From AC-32 sp963715575 (GTDB lineage Bacteria; Actinomycetota; Thermoleophilia; Gaiellales; Gaiellaceae), in assembly GCA_963715575.1 (NCBI GenBank), contig OY970250.1:868001-932000 (forward strand): a stretch of DNA of 64,000 bases. The letters are read 5' to 3'. Under the pieces are notes generated by a model. It had not been told where the DNA came from, did no database searches, and worked only from the letters and a program-made list of their open reading frames with translations. The position numbers and the translations under genes are program-made. Position 1 is the first letter of the stretch. The number at the start of each line of letters is the position of its first letter. Shown here piece by piece: positions 24,869 through 33,431 of the stretch.

Positions 24869-25557
24869 AGCGGCACCGACTCCACCAGCGCGGCGTCCTC
24901 GTCCGGCAAGGGCCGCGGCGGACGGCGCGCGAACAGCTCGGGCAGGTAGAAGGTCGCGTTCAGCGGCCCGCCGCCAGGGGCCAACAGCGACGGCTCGGCC
25001 AGCTCGTATTGCAGGCTGTGCAGCTGGCGCTCGTCGAAGGTCTCGACCGCGCAGAGCAGGTGGTAGACGGGCTCCGCGAGGTATCGGGCCGGGAGCTCCG
25101 GCACGGCGCCGCTGTGGACGCGGGTCTCGAAGCGGAGCGAGGCGTCGTTGCGGACGAGCCGGTTCTGATAGTCGGGCGACCACGGCAGCTCGTCGTACCA
25201 GCCGCGGGCCGAGGGGTCGAGCCACCGGCGCGGGAGCCAGTACTGCCGCAGGTCTCGCCGGGCGGTCAGCTCGGGCAGCGCGGCCGCGAGCGCCGGGCTG
25301 ACGACCTCGTCGCCGTCGATCCGCAGCACCCAGTCGCCCGCGCACTCGCCGTGCAGGCAGGCGAGGTGCGTCTCCAGCAGCTCGAACTCGCAGCGCAGGA
25401 CGCGGTCGGCGACCTCGCGGTACTGCTCGACGTCCTCGAGGGGCGTCCGCGCATCCGCGGCGACGACGATCTCGTCCGCCACCTCACGCAGCGGCGCGAC
25501 GATCGCCCGCAGCCGCGCGCCCGAGACGTTCGTCAGGCAGCAGACCGAGAGCGACAC
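24865..25557 (-). CDS. GT2-like glycosyltransferase
   Basis: A 230-residue GT-A protein. CCLTNVSGARLRAIVAPL is the first strand and helix, DEIVVAADARTP follows, and WVLRIDGDEVVSP contains the DGDE metal-binding motif of GT2 enzymes of the beta-1,4-glucosyltransferase sort. The GTG start directly abuts the stop of the large membrane protein upstream (0 nt gap), and its stop overlaps the next gene, so the three form one unit. Substrate unknown. Confidence 0.78.
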   Translation of the reverse strand: MSLSVCCLTNVSGARLRAIVAPLREVADEIVVAADARTPLEDVEQYREVADRVLRCEFELLETHLACLHGECAGDWVLRIDGDEVVSPALAAALPELTARRDLRQYWLPRRWLDPSARGWYDELPWSPDYQNRLVRNDASLRFETRVHSGAVPELPARYLAEPVYHLLCAVETFDERQLHSLQYELAEPSLLAPGGGPLNATFYLPELFARRPPRPLPDEDAALVESVPL

Positions 25558-27738
25558 TCAGCTCGGCGAGTAGGCCGGTCGCAGCATCCGGATCCCGAGC
25601 TCCCGTGTGTCGGGCGTCCCGATCGTCAGCGCCGGAACCGCCGTCGGCGTCACCGCGAGGCTGCCGTCGCAGACGTGCTTCTTCGCCACGAGCGGGATCT
25701 CGAAGCGAGCTTCCCGGCCGGGCCGCACCGCCGCCTGCGCCAGGAGCCGCGATCCCGACGTCGCCGTAACCGTCTGCGGCTGTGGGTTGAGCGCCGCGTC
25801 GCCTAGCAGCGTGACGCTCAGGGTGCCGCCCTCACAGCCGTAGATGGTGAACGCCGCCGTCGGACCCGACCAGCCGTCGGCGTAGAGCCCCTCGAGCTGG
25901 CCCTTGACTGTCACCGGGCCATCCACCCGGTAGACGGTCATGCCGGTGCCCGCGTCTTCGGCGATACGCTCGCTGCCCACGATCATTGTGCGATCGGCCA
26001 GCACGTAAGCGGCACGAACGGGACGCCCGTTGAACGTGACGGCCCCGTTCGGCTGCAGCACCGCCGTTCGCTGTGGCAGCCCGTCCGGAGGGCCGTGGAA
26101 GTTGTACACTGGGCCGACGCTCCGGTTGAAAAACTCGTTCGCCCAGAGGGTGACGAACGCCGAGCTGCCGGACCAGAGGGCGGTTACGACCGGCTTCGTC
26201 CCGACCGCACGATCGATCCAGTCGCGCTGTGCCGACGCGCCTGCCAGCCTCGCCTGCTGTGACGCTGTCGCGGTGCGGTGGTGGATGGGCGCGTTCGCCA
26301 ACGTGAACGCGAGCAGCACGACGGCGGGCAACACGAGCGCAAGCCGGCGCGGGACCAGTAGGAACAGCATCGCCGCGGCGACTGCGCCCAGGATGATCGC
26401 CGTCTGCAGCTGCGCGATCCCCACAATGTGCCGCTCGAGCACGGTCTCCAGCGGAAGAACCGAGAAGTTCTGATTGGCCGCCGTCGGCCCGAGGAACGAT
26501 CCGAACGGCGGAATCGCGACGCACCCGACCGTAGCGACTGCCGCCACCGCCGACAGCGTCCGCCGCTGCCAAATGAGCCCCGAGCCGATCGCGCCGATGA
26601 GCGCCACGAGGAACAAGGGTGTGACGTAGAAGACGTTTCGCTCCTCGAGCTGTCCGGCGAAGGGCGTCGAGGCGAAGGCCGCGACGCCGAGCACGAGCCA
26701 GAACGATGCGGAGAAGGCGACGACGGCGAAGACACGGAGCTCCCGTCGCCGCTCACGGGGATCGAGGCCGCCGGCGATGAGCAGAAGCAGCGCCGCAAAC
26801 GGGATCACCGCGACGGAGAACGCGAGCACGCCCACGTGGTAGATGAACCAGTGCCAGACCGTCGTCGCCGAGTAGTTCTCCGACGCCAGCTGCGCATACG
26901 TCGGGCCGAAGAGCGCATCGCCCCAGGTCTTGCCACGAATGCTCAACTCAAAGAAGAGGTACGCGGCGCCCCCGACGCCGAAGATCGCCCAGGTCACGAT
27001 GAAGCGCCGGGCTGATCCCAGCAGTGCGCGCCCGAAGCGTTCCCTGGCAGCGAGGGCGTCGACCAGGGTCACCAGCACGATCGCCGTCAGCAGAGCCGGC
27101 GCGAGCGTCACCGCCTGGGGTCGCGTGAGGTAGGCTAGGAGCAGCAGCGCGAGCACGCCCAGCTGCCGTACGACCGTCGGCGTCTCGAGCGCTCTCACCA
27201 GCGCCCAGCACCAGAAGAGGAAAACGGTGAAGAAGGCGTTCTCCGTCATGATCCCCGCGGTGTAGGCGAGGTCCGGCAGCGCGAGCGCGAGCACTGCCGC
27301 CAGGAGCGCCAGCGGGCGCGGCGCCAGCCTTCGCGCCAGCAAGTACGTCGGCACGGCTCCTAACGACATCACCAGGGCATTGATCCCCTGCATCAGCGAG
27401 TACGCCGCCGGAACGCTCGTGAACAGCCAGTACGCCGGCGAGATGAGCAGCGGGTAGACGATGCCGAAGCCGGCGCGGCCGGGGACCTCGCGGAGCGCGA
27501 AATGGCCTGTGGCCGCGAAGCTCTTCGACAGCTCGCCGTAGAGCAGCTCGTCGGTCCACGTCCACGGGCCCGGGTACGACCTGGCCAGAAGGAAGCGCAC
27601 GACCGCCGAGAGCGCGACCAGGCCGCCCACGAGCAGCCACGTCGGTAGCGCGGCTACCCGCTCGCCGATGCTTGCCGACGGCGCCCCCGCACGCGCAGAG
27701 ACGCGCGCGGCGTCGGCGCGTGATCCGTCACCTGGCAC
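25558..27738 (-). CDS. GT-C membrane glycosyltransferase (ArnT/PMT-like) with extracytoplasmic tail
   Basis: A 726-residue polytopic protein with about 12 transmembrane helices up to near residue 480, then a soluble beta-rich tail of about 240 residues. After the first helix comes TWTDELLYGELSKS, whose Asp-Glu matches the catalytic acidic pair in the first outside loop of GT39/GT83-like enzymes that use polyprenyl-phosphate sugars. It probably adds a sugar to a glycan or protein outside the membrane. GTG 27738 is supported by TAGAAT 6 nt upstream on the minus strand. DPM1-like enzymes elsewhere in the window could make its lipid-linked donor. Confidence 0.8.
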   Translation of the reverse strand: MPGDGSRADAARVSARAGAPSASIGERVAALPTWLLVGGLVALSAVVRFLLARSYPGPWTWTDELLYGELSKSFAATGHFALREVPGRAGFGIVYPLLISPAYWLFTSVPAAYSLMQGINALVMSLGAVPTYLLARRLAPRPLALLAAVLALALPDLAYTAGIMTENAFFTVFLFWCWALVRALETPTVVRQLGVLALLLLAYLTRPQAVTLAPALLTAIVLVTLVDALAARERFGRALLGSARRFIVTWAIFGVGGAAYLFFELSIRGKTWGDALFGPTYAQLASENYSATTVWHWFIYHVGVLAFSVAVIPFAALLLLIAGGLDPRERRRELRVFAVVAFSASFWLVLGVAAFASTPFAGQLEERNVFYVTPLFLVALIGAIGSGLIWQRRTLSAVAAVATVGCVAIPPFGSFLGPTAANQNFSVLPLETVLERHIVGIAQLQTAIILGAVAAAMLFLLVPRRLALVLPAVVLLAFTLANAPIHHRTATASQQARLAGASAQRDWIDRAVGTKPVVTALWSGSSAFVTLWANEFFNRSVGPVYNFHGPPDGLPQRTAVLQPNGAVTFNGRPVRAAYVLADRTMIVGSERIAEDAGTGMTVYRVDGPVTVKGQLEGLYADGWSGPTAAFTIYGCEGGTLSVTLLGDAALNPQPQTVTATSGSRLLAQAAVRPGREARFEIPLVAKKHVCDGSLAVTPTAVPALTIGTPDTRELGIRMLRPAYSPS

Positions 27739-27744
27739 CTTGCG

Positions 27745-27759
27745 ATTCTACGGTAGGGT
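27745..27759. promoter_or_regulatory. Back-to-back -10 boxes between the GT-C gene and a GT4 gene
   Basis: Minus strand TAGAAT (27750-27745) lies 6 nt before GTG 27738. Plus strand TAGGGT (27754-27759) lies 10 nt before ATG 27770. Both transcripts would be leaderless or nearly so. Confidence 0.4.
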
Positions 27760-27769
27760 CTTCGCGGGA

Positions 27770-28837
27770 ATGGTCGGGATCAGCCTGCTCACGCTGGTTC
27801 CACAGATCTCCGGCGGCTCCGAGACCTACGCGCGCGAGCTCGTCCGCGCCCTCGGCCGCATCGGGTCTCTCGAGTATCACGTCTTCGTCCCTAGGATCGC
27901 GGCCGACGCGGTGGACGGGTTGGACGGAACGATCGTCGGAAGCTATCGCGCCTCGACGACAACGCGTGGGCGGATCGCCGCGATGGCGGGCGCGACGGCG
28001 TTCCCTGCGCGCGTTCGCGCCGAGATTGCGGCCGCCCGGCCGGATCTCCTCCACTTCCCCCTCACGATCACGATCCCGCGTGGGGCAGGCGTGCCGTACG
28101 TGACCAGCGTGCTCGACGTGCAGCACGAGGTCTACCCGCAGTTCTTCTCGCGCGCCGAACTGGCGTACCGGCGCTTCTCGTACGGCGCTGCGGTTCGTGG
28201 CAGCGAGCTCATCGTCACGATCAGCGAGCATGCGAGAGAGACGATCGTCGAGCGGCTCGGCGTCCCCGAGGAGCGGGTGCGCGCGATCCATCTCGGGATC
28301 GATCTCGACCAGCTTCGACCAGGCGGCCAAGAGCGCGAGCCGTTCCTGCTCTACCCGGCCAACGGCTGGCCGCACAAGAACCACCGCCGGCTGCTCGAGG
28401 CGTTCGAGCTGGTCCGGCGCGAGCGGCCTGGGCTGCGGCTCGTGCTGGCCGGCTCCGGCCTCGAGAACCTGCCGCGACAGGAAGGCGTCGAGATCCACGG
28501 GCACGTGCCGAGGGACGAGCTCATCCGCCTGTTCCAGACCTCTCAGGCGCTGGTCTTTCCGAGCCTCTACGAAGGCTTCGGGATGCCGCCGCTCGAGGCA
28601 ATGGCCTGCGGCTGCCCCGTCGCGGCTTCGAATGCGGCTGCTCTGCCGGAGGTGCTCGGCGACGCCGTCCGGTACTTCGATGCCACCGATCCCGAGTCGA
28701 TCGCGGGCGGCATGGCAGCCGTGCTCGAGGATCCAGAGCCCTTCGTCGAACGCGGGCTCGCGCGGGCTCGCCGATTCACGTGGGACGCGTGCGCGCGCCG
28801 CCACGACGACGTCTATGTCGAGGTCAGCGCCGCCTGA
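27770..28837 (+). CDS. GT4 family glycosyltransferase, mannosyltransferase-like
   Basis: A 355-residue GT-B enzyme. VPQISGGSETYARELVRAL is the N-terminal glycine-rich acceptor motif, LDVQHEVYPQFFSRAELAYR and ISEHARETIVERL are seen in WbaZ/MtfB-like mannosyltransferases, PANGWPHKNHRRLLEAF binds the donor phosphate, and YEGFGMPPLEAMACG is the E-x7-E site. ATG 27770 gives the usual start; the upstream in-frame ATG only extends over a divergent gene. The 3' end overlaps a convergent methyltransferase gene by 14 nt. Confidence 0.88.
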   Translation: MVGISLLTLVPQISGGSETYARELVRALGRIGSLEYHVFVPRIAADAVDGLDGTIVGSYRASTTTRGRIAAMAGATAFPARVRAEIAAARPDLLHFPLTITIPRGAGVPYVTSVLDVQHEVYPQFFSRAELAYRRFSYGAAVRGSELIVTISEHARETIVERLGVPEERVRAIHLGIDLDQLRPGGQEREPFLLYPANGWPHKNHRRLLEAFELVRRERPGLRLVLAGSGLENLPRQEGVEIHGHVPRDELIRLFQTSQALVFPSLYEGFGMPPLEAMACGCPVAASNAAALPEVLGDAVRYFDATDPESIAGGMAAVLEDPEPFVERGLARARRFTWDACARRHDDVYVEVSAA

Positions 28838-29717
28838 TCCAGAACGCACCCGGCGGCGAGTCGTCGTGCCACGCCGGCACAAGCTCACGCAGCTGCTCCG
28901 GCCGCTCGCGCGAGAGCGCGTACATCGCGCAGACGACCTCGTAGCCCTCGTTCATGCTCAGAAACGCCTGCAGCAGGTACTGCTCAGCCCAGTAGAGGCC
29001 GAAGTCCTCGGCCCAGGTTCGCGGGTACTCCCAAGGAAGAAAGATGTCGTGGAAGTGGACGAGCACCCCGCTCTCGAGGCGCGGCAGGACGTCCAGCACG
29101 ATGTGGTTGACATCGCCGCCGATCTTGACTGTGTGTGTCGTGTCGACGACGAGCACGTCGCCCTCGCCGAGCTCGGCGAAGCGTTCAAGGGGCAGCGCCT
29201 CGGCCCTCGTTGATGTCAGCCCCGTCAGCCCCGGCAGTCCGGCCCGCGCCACGCCGGGATAGGGGTCGTAGGCGCGGTAGTCGACGGGAGCGGCCTCGCG
29301 CTCGTTCGCAAGGCACGCCGCCGCGACGACGAGCGTACTGTGGCCTGAGCCGAGCTCGATGATCCGGCGCGGCTTCGTCCCTCGCACGATCGCGTGCAGA
29401 ACGGCAGCGTCCACGGTCGGGTACGAGGCGTTGCCGCGCAGGTACGTATCCGTGTCGTCGGACGTCGCGGGCGGGTCGAAGTCGGCCAGCCGGTCGCGCA
29501 GGCCTTCGAGGAAGCGAAGCTGCTCGTTGAGATCGAAGTTGATTCCCGCGAGGTCGCTGCGGCGCGCCCACGTTGACCCGGTCAGTGAGGAGAGGTCGGG
29601 GATCGGGCTGTAGAAGCTCTTGACGACGACCTGAAGCCCGAGGCGAGCGAGCAGCGCTCGCAGCCAGCGGTAGCCGGCGACCGCAAGGCGACTCTCGTAG
29701 AGGCGGCGATGCCGCAG
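28824..29717 (-). CDS. Class I SAM methyltransferase, start codon uncertain (CTG?)
   Basis: About 297 residues. FYSPIPDLSSL and LAGINFDLNEQLRFL form the conserved pre-domain; IIELGSGHSTLVVAAA is the SAM loop; DVLVVDTTHTVKIGGDVNHI and GVLVHFHDIFLPWEYP are the later strands. Such proteins methylate or otherwise modify surface glycans. No ATG, GTG or TTG lies in frame between the gmd-like stop and the conserved N-terminus; the next GTG upstream is more than 100 nt inside that gene. A CTG at 29717, 8 nt after the stop, would give MRHRRLYESRL. The CDS is clear but its first codon is not. Confidence 0.78.
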   Translation of the reverse strand: MRHRRLYESRLAVAGYRWLRALLARLGLQVVVKSFYSPIPDLSSLTGSTWARRSDLAGINFDLNEQLRFLEGLRDRLADFDPPATSDDTDTYLRGNASYPTVDAAVLHAIVRGTKPRRIIELGSGHSTLVVAAACLANEREAAPVDYRAYDPYPGVARAGLPGLTGLTSTRAEALPLERFAELGEGDVLVVDTTHTVKIGGDVNHIVLDVLPRLESGVLVHFHDIFLPWEYPRTWAEDFGLYWAEQYLLQAFLSMNEGYEVVCAMYALSRERPEQLRELVPAWHDDSPPGAFWIRRR

Positions 29718-29725
29718 CGCGCCCG

Positions 29726-30718
29726 CTATGGCTGCGCGCCCCGCTCGTCGGCGAGGGCAGCTCCGGCCAGCCGCTCCAGGTCGGCGTCGACGAGGACTCG
29801 GACCAGCTCCTCGAACGTGAGTGTCGGCTCCCACCCAAGCCGCTCCCGTGCCTTGGCCGAATTGCCGACGAGGTCGTGCAGCTCCGCTTTGCCGCGCTCG
29901 AGCGAGCTGTCGACGTGCACGTACGTGCCTGGATCGAGCCCGACGTGCTCGAAGGCCACCTCGACCAGCTCGCGGACGCTGTGCGTCTCGCCGGTCGCGA
30001 TCACGTAGTCGCCGGCGTCTTCCTGCTGCAGCATCAACCACATTGCGCGGACGTAGTCGCGGGCGTAGCCCCAGTCGCGGCGCGCGTCCAGGTTCCCGAG
30101 AGACAGCTCGCCTTGGAGCCCGAGCTTGATGCGCGCGGCGGCGTGGGCGATCTTCCGCGTCACGAAGTCGACGGGCCGCCGCGGCGACTCGTGGTTGTAG
30201 AGGATGCCGGAGGAAGCGTGGAGGCCGTAGCGACGCCGATAGCTGCCGGTGATGAAGTGGCCGTACGCCTTCGCCACCCCGTACGGCGTCAGCGGCGACA
30301 GGGGCGTCCGCTCCGTCTGCGGCACTTCCAGCGGCTCCCCGAAGATCTCGCTGGAGGAGGCTTGGTAGAAGCGAATCTGCGCGTCGACGGTGCGGATCGC
30401 CTCGAGCATCGTCGTCACCCCGACGGCGGCGAACTCCGCGGTCAGCACCGGCTGCTGCCAAGACATCGGCACGAACGAGACGGAGGCGAGGTTGTACACC
30501 TCGTGCGGACGACAGCTCTTGAGTGCCTCCACCAGCGAGAGCTCGTCCAGCAGGTCCGCCTGGATGAGCTCGACGCGGTCCCGGATCCCCTCGAGGTTGT
30601 CGTAGCGCTCCGACGTCGCGCGGCGGACGACGCCGAAGACCTGGTACCCCTCGGCGAGCAGCAGCTCGGCCAGGAACGACCCGTCCTGGCCGCCGATGCC
30701 GGTGATCAACGCGCGCAC
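29726..30718 (-). CDS. gmd: GDP-mannose 4,6-dehydratase-like SDR
   Basis: A 330-residue extended SDR. ALITGIGGQDGSFLAELLL is the NAD(P)-binding start seen in GDP-mannose 4,6-dehydratases (canonical GITGQDG), YQASSSEIFG the serine block, TPYGVAKAYGHF the Tyr-x3-Lys pair, and NHESPRRPVDFVTRKI the GMD substrate loop. NLASVSFVPMSWQQP departs from the usual NLAAQSHV. It should form a GDP-4-keto-6-deoxy sugar for deoxysugar donors. GTG 30718 gives the family N-terminus; a TTG at 30727 is less likely. Confidence 0.85.
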   Translation of the reverse strand: MRALITGIGGQDGSFLAELLLAEGYQVFGVVRRATSERYDNLEGIRDRVELIQADLLDELSLVEALKSCRPHEVYNLASVSFVPMSWQQPVLTAEFAAVGVTTMLEAIRTVDAQIRFYQASSSEIFGEPLEVPQTERTPLSPLTPYGVAKAYGHFITGSYRRRYGLHASSGILYNHESPRRPVDFVTRKIAHAAARIKLGLQGELSLGNLDARRDWGYARDYVRAMWLMLQQEDAGDYVIATGETHSVRELVEVAFEHVGLDPGTYVHVDSSLERGKAELHDLVGNSAKARERLGWEPTLTFEELVRVLVDADLERLAGAALADERGAQP

Positions 30719-30735
30719 CCTGAACAACGAGCGGC

Positions 30736-30742
30736 TACTTTA
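30736..30742. promoter_or_regulatory. Candidate bidirectional -10 region between gmd-like and GT2 genes
   Basis: TACTTTA gives TACTTT on the plus strand, 7 nt before GTG 30749, and TAAAGT on the minus strand, about 19 nt before GTG 30718. The plus transcript would be leaderless. Confidence 0.4.
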
Positions 30743-30748
30743 GCGCCC

Positions 30749-31672
30749 GTGACGGCCCCCTCCATCAGCGTTGCCGTGCCCGCGTACAACGCTGAGCGCT
30801 GGATCGCGGAGACGTTGGAATCCGTGCTCCGACAGACTTCGCCTCCCTTGGAGGTCGTGGTCGTCGACGACGGATCGACCGACGGAACCCGGGCGCGGGC
30901 CGAAGAGTTCGGCCCCCCCGTCCGCGTCGTCGCCCAGGAGAATCGCGGCGCTCCGGCCGCGTACAATCGAGGCTTCCGCGAGGCACGCGGTGACTACGTC
31001 GGGATGTGCCCCGCGGACGACCTCTGGGAGCCGCGGAAGCTGGAGTGGCAGCAAGAAGCCCTCCGCGCGTACCCGGAGGTCGACGTCGCCTTCGGAGGTG
31101 CCCGCTACTTCGGGTTGAAGGATGGTGGTTTCCCGACTCCGCCAGGCGAACGAGTTCTACAACGGGATGCCTTCCTGCGCGCGATGTACTGCCAGGACGT
31201 GGTCCCGGCACCCACCGCCGTGGTCCGACGCGAGCTGCACGAGCGGTTGGGTGGCTTCCGGGAGGACATTCCGATCGAGGACTATGAGTTCTGGTTCCGA
31301 GCCCTGCGAGACGGCGCGGTCTTCTACTTCGAGCCACGACTTCTGGTCCGTCTCCGCGACCACGGCGAGAACCTCTCGTCGAGAGCGCTGACCGTCTGGA
31401 CGCTGAACCACCAGATCCACACGTGGTACGCGGACGAGGTCCGTGACCCGGAGTTCGTGCACCGCGTCCTTGCCCACGACCTGCGGCGGGTCGGGCGCTG
31501 CCTACTGGGGGCCGGGAAGCCGCAGGAAGCCCGCTCCGCCTTCGCGGAGTCGTTTCGGAAGCGTGGCTCTGTCGGCGCCGCGGCCTGGTGGGGCACGCTC
31601 TCGATGCCGGGGGCACAGACCGTCCTGAAGCGTCTCGCCCGGCGGCGGAACGGAACGCTGGCCGGCTCCTAG
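30749..31672 (+). CDS. GT2 family glycosyltransferase
   Basis: A 307-residue inverting GT-A enzyme. SVAVPAYNAERWIAETLESVL is the nucleotide-binding start, VVVDDGSTDGTR follows, CPADDLWEPRKLEWQ carries the DxD-type metal site, and PIEDYEFWFRALRDG the catalytic ED region. It starts with GTG 30749 just after a TACTTT -10. It heads a plus-strand run with a CgeB-like transferase and a DUF268 protein, with gaps of 3 and 4 nt. Confidence 0.87.
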   Translation: MTAPSISVAVPAYNAERWIAETLESVLRQTSPPLEVVVVDDGSTDGTRARAEEFGPPVRVVAQENRGAPAAYNRGFREARGDYVGMCPADDLWEPRKLEWQQEALRAYPEVDVAFGGARYFGLKDGGFPTPPGERVLQRDAFLRAMYCQDVVPAPTAVVRRELHERLGGFREDIPIEDYEFWFRALRDGAVFYFEPRLLVRLRDHGENLSSRALTVWTLNHQIHTWYADEVRDPEFVHRVLAHDLRRVGRCLLGAGKPQEARSAFAESFRKRGSVGAAAWWGTLSMPGAQTVLKRLARRRNGTLAGS

Positions 31673-31675
31673 CCT

Positions 31676-32668
31676 GTGCGGATCCTCTACGTCGCCACGG
31701 CTCACGATTACGGGCGTCCCGAGCTTGGACCGAGCTTCGAGGAGATGAACTTCCGCAGTGCGCTGGAAGGGATGGGTCACGAGGTCGTGCCGTTCGACTT
31801 CATGGCCCGGGAGTCGGCCGTCGGGCGCTCGGAGATGCGGCGCGAGCTGATCGCGGCTGCCGGAGAGAGCGATCCGGATCTCCTGTTCTTCTTTCTCTCG
31901 GAGGACCAGCTCGACCCCGCGACGATCCGAGCGAGCGGATCGGCGGCGGCCGCCCCGACGATGAACTGGTTCGCCGACGACCATTGGCGCTTCGACGAAT
32001 TGTCGCGGACGTACGCGCCGGCATTCGACTGGGTCGTCACGACGCACCACGAGTCGGTTCCGAGGTACGAGCGTCTCGGCCACCCAGGGGTGATCCTGTC
32101 GCAGTGGGCCTGCAACCAGTATGCGTACGACCGCACGGCGTCGGAGCTCGAGTACGACGTCACGTTCGTCGGCATCCGCTACGGAGAGCGACCGCAGACG
32201 ATCGCGCGCCTGGCCGCAGCCGGCTACTCAGTCCGCTGCTGGGGGCGCGGCTGGCCGGACGGGAGGCTCTCGCACGACGAGATGGTCCGCGTCTTCGGCG
32301 CGAGCCGCATCAACCTGAATCTCTCGAGCAGTTGGGAGCCGCCACTCTCGATGAAGCTCCGCGCCGCGCTACGCGGCAGACGGTACGGGCGCCGCTCGAG
32401 CCAGATCAAGGGCCGAACCTTCGAGGTTCCGGGAAGCGGCGGCTTCCTGCTCACTGATCGCGCACCACACCTGGAGGAGTACTTCGAGGTCGGGCGAGAG
32501 ATCGCGGCCTTCTCGTCAGACGACGACCTGATCGAACAGGTCGGCTTCTGGCTCGAACACCCCGAGGAACGTGCCGCGGTGGCAGAGGCCGGCTACCGCC
32601 GCGCGCGTGCCGAGCACACCTACGACCACCGTTTCGCCGAGATCTTCCGGCGCGCGGGTCTGGGCTGA
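31676..32668 (+). CDS. CgeB-type glycosyltransferase
   Basis: A 330-residue protein of the spore-maturation CgeB/Glyco_trans_1_2 type. RILYVATAHDYGRPELGPSF opens the N-terminal Rossmann half, FADDHWRFDELS and VGIRYGERPQTI mark the linker, and GRTFEVPGSGGFLLTDRAPHLEEYF is the donor-binding block conserved in this group. These are GT-B enzymes of unknown sugar specificity found in glycan loci. GTG start, 3 nt after the GT2 gene. Confidence 0.82.
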   Translation: MRILYVATAHDYGRPELGPSFEEMNFRSALEGMGHEVVPFDFMARESAVGRSEMRRELIAAAGESDPDLLFFFLSEDQLDPATIRASGSAAAAPTMNWFADDHWRFDELSRTYAPAFDWVVTTHHESVPRYERLGHPGVILSQWACNQYAYDRTASELEYDVTFVGIRYGERPQTIARLAAAGYSVRCWGRGWPDGRLSHDEMVRVFGASRINLNLSSSWEPPLSMKLRAALRGRRYGRRSSQIKGRTFEVPGSGGFLLTDRAPHLEEYFEVGREIAAFSSDDDLIEQVGFWLEHPEERAAVAEAGYRRARAEHTYDHRFAEIFRRAGLG

Positions 32669-32672
32669 TCGC

Positions 32673-33431
32673 GTGCGAGAGCCGGGTTTTGAGCGATTCG
32701 TCGACCCCGTCCTGAGCCCCGCGCGGGTCGTGGGCGGACTCGCGGGCTACGTCCGCTTCTTCCGGGAGCTCCGGACCTACCGTCGGCTGGCCCGCCCGGA
32801 GCGCGTTCGGCCGAGAGACCTCTTCCCGCAGTTGCACGATCGAACGGCCGTTTCGCCCTACGACGAGCACTACTTCTTCCAGGACGTCTGGGCTGCGCGC
32901 CGGATCGCCGACTTCGCGCCCGGCCGCCACGTCGACGTAGGCTCTCGGATCGACTTCGTCGGCTTCCTGACGACGCTCACCGACGTCGTCTTCGTCGACA
33001 TCCGTCCGCTCGAGACGAACCTCGACCGTCTGGAAACAGTGGCCGGCAGCGTGCTCGACCTCCCGTTCGCAAACCGGTCGCTTGAGTCCGTGTCGTGCCT
33101 GCACGTCGCCGAGCACGTCGGGCTCGGGCGCTATGGCGACACTCTTGACCCCGAAGGCACGAGCAAGGCGGCAGCCGAGCTGGCACGGGTCCTTGCTCCG
33201 GGCGGGCAGCTGCTCTTCTCGCTACCGGTGGGGCGTCCGCGCGAGTGCTTCAACGCCCATCGCATCCATGCGCCGGCCTCGATTGTCGACATGTTCGCCG
33301 AGCTCGAGCTGCTGGGATTCGCCGGCGTGGACGACGCCGGGCGGTTCGCGTCCGATCGCAAGCTCGATGAGCTCGCGGACGCGCGCTACGCTAACGGGAT
33401 GTTCCGATTCACGCGGCCCGCCGCACCGTAG
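32673..33431 (+). CDS. DUF268-type methyltransferase-like protein
   Basis: A 252-residue protein that resembles DUF268. HVDVGSRIDFVGFLTTL replaces the usual DxGxG SAM loop, VVFVDIRPLE is the acidic end of strand 2, SVSCLHVAEHVGLGRYGDTL the strand 4 region, and LAPGGQLLFSLPVG the strand 5 region. The fold is probably a Rossmann methyltransferase, but activity has not been shown for most members. GTG 32673 follows the CgeB-like gene by 4 nt. It overlaps the convergent flippase gene by 23 nt. Confidence 0.75.
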   Translation: MREPGFERFVDPVLSPARVVGGLAGYVRFFRELRTYRRLARPERVRPRDLFPQLHDRTAVSPYDEHYFFQDVWAARRIADFAPGRHVDVGSRIDFVGFLTTLTDVVFVDIRPLETNLDRLETVAGSVLDLPFANRSLESVSCLHVAEHVGLGRYGDTLDPEGTSKAAAELARVLAPGGQLLFSLPVGRPRECFNAHRIHAPASIVDMFAELELLGFAGVDDAGRFASDRKLDELADARYANGMFRFTRPAAP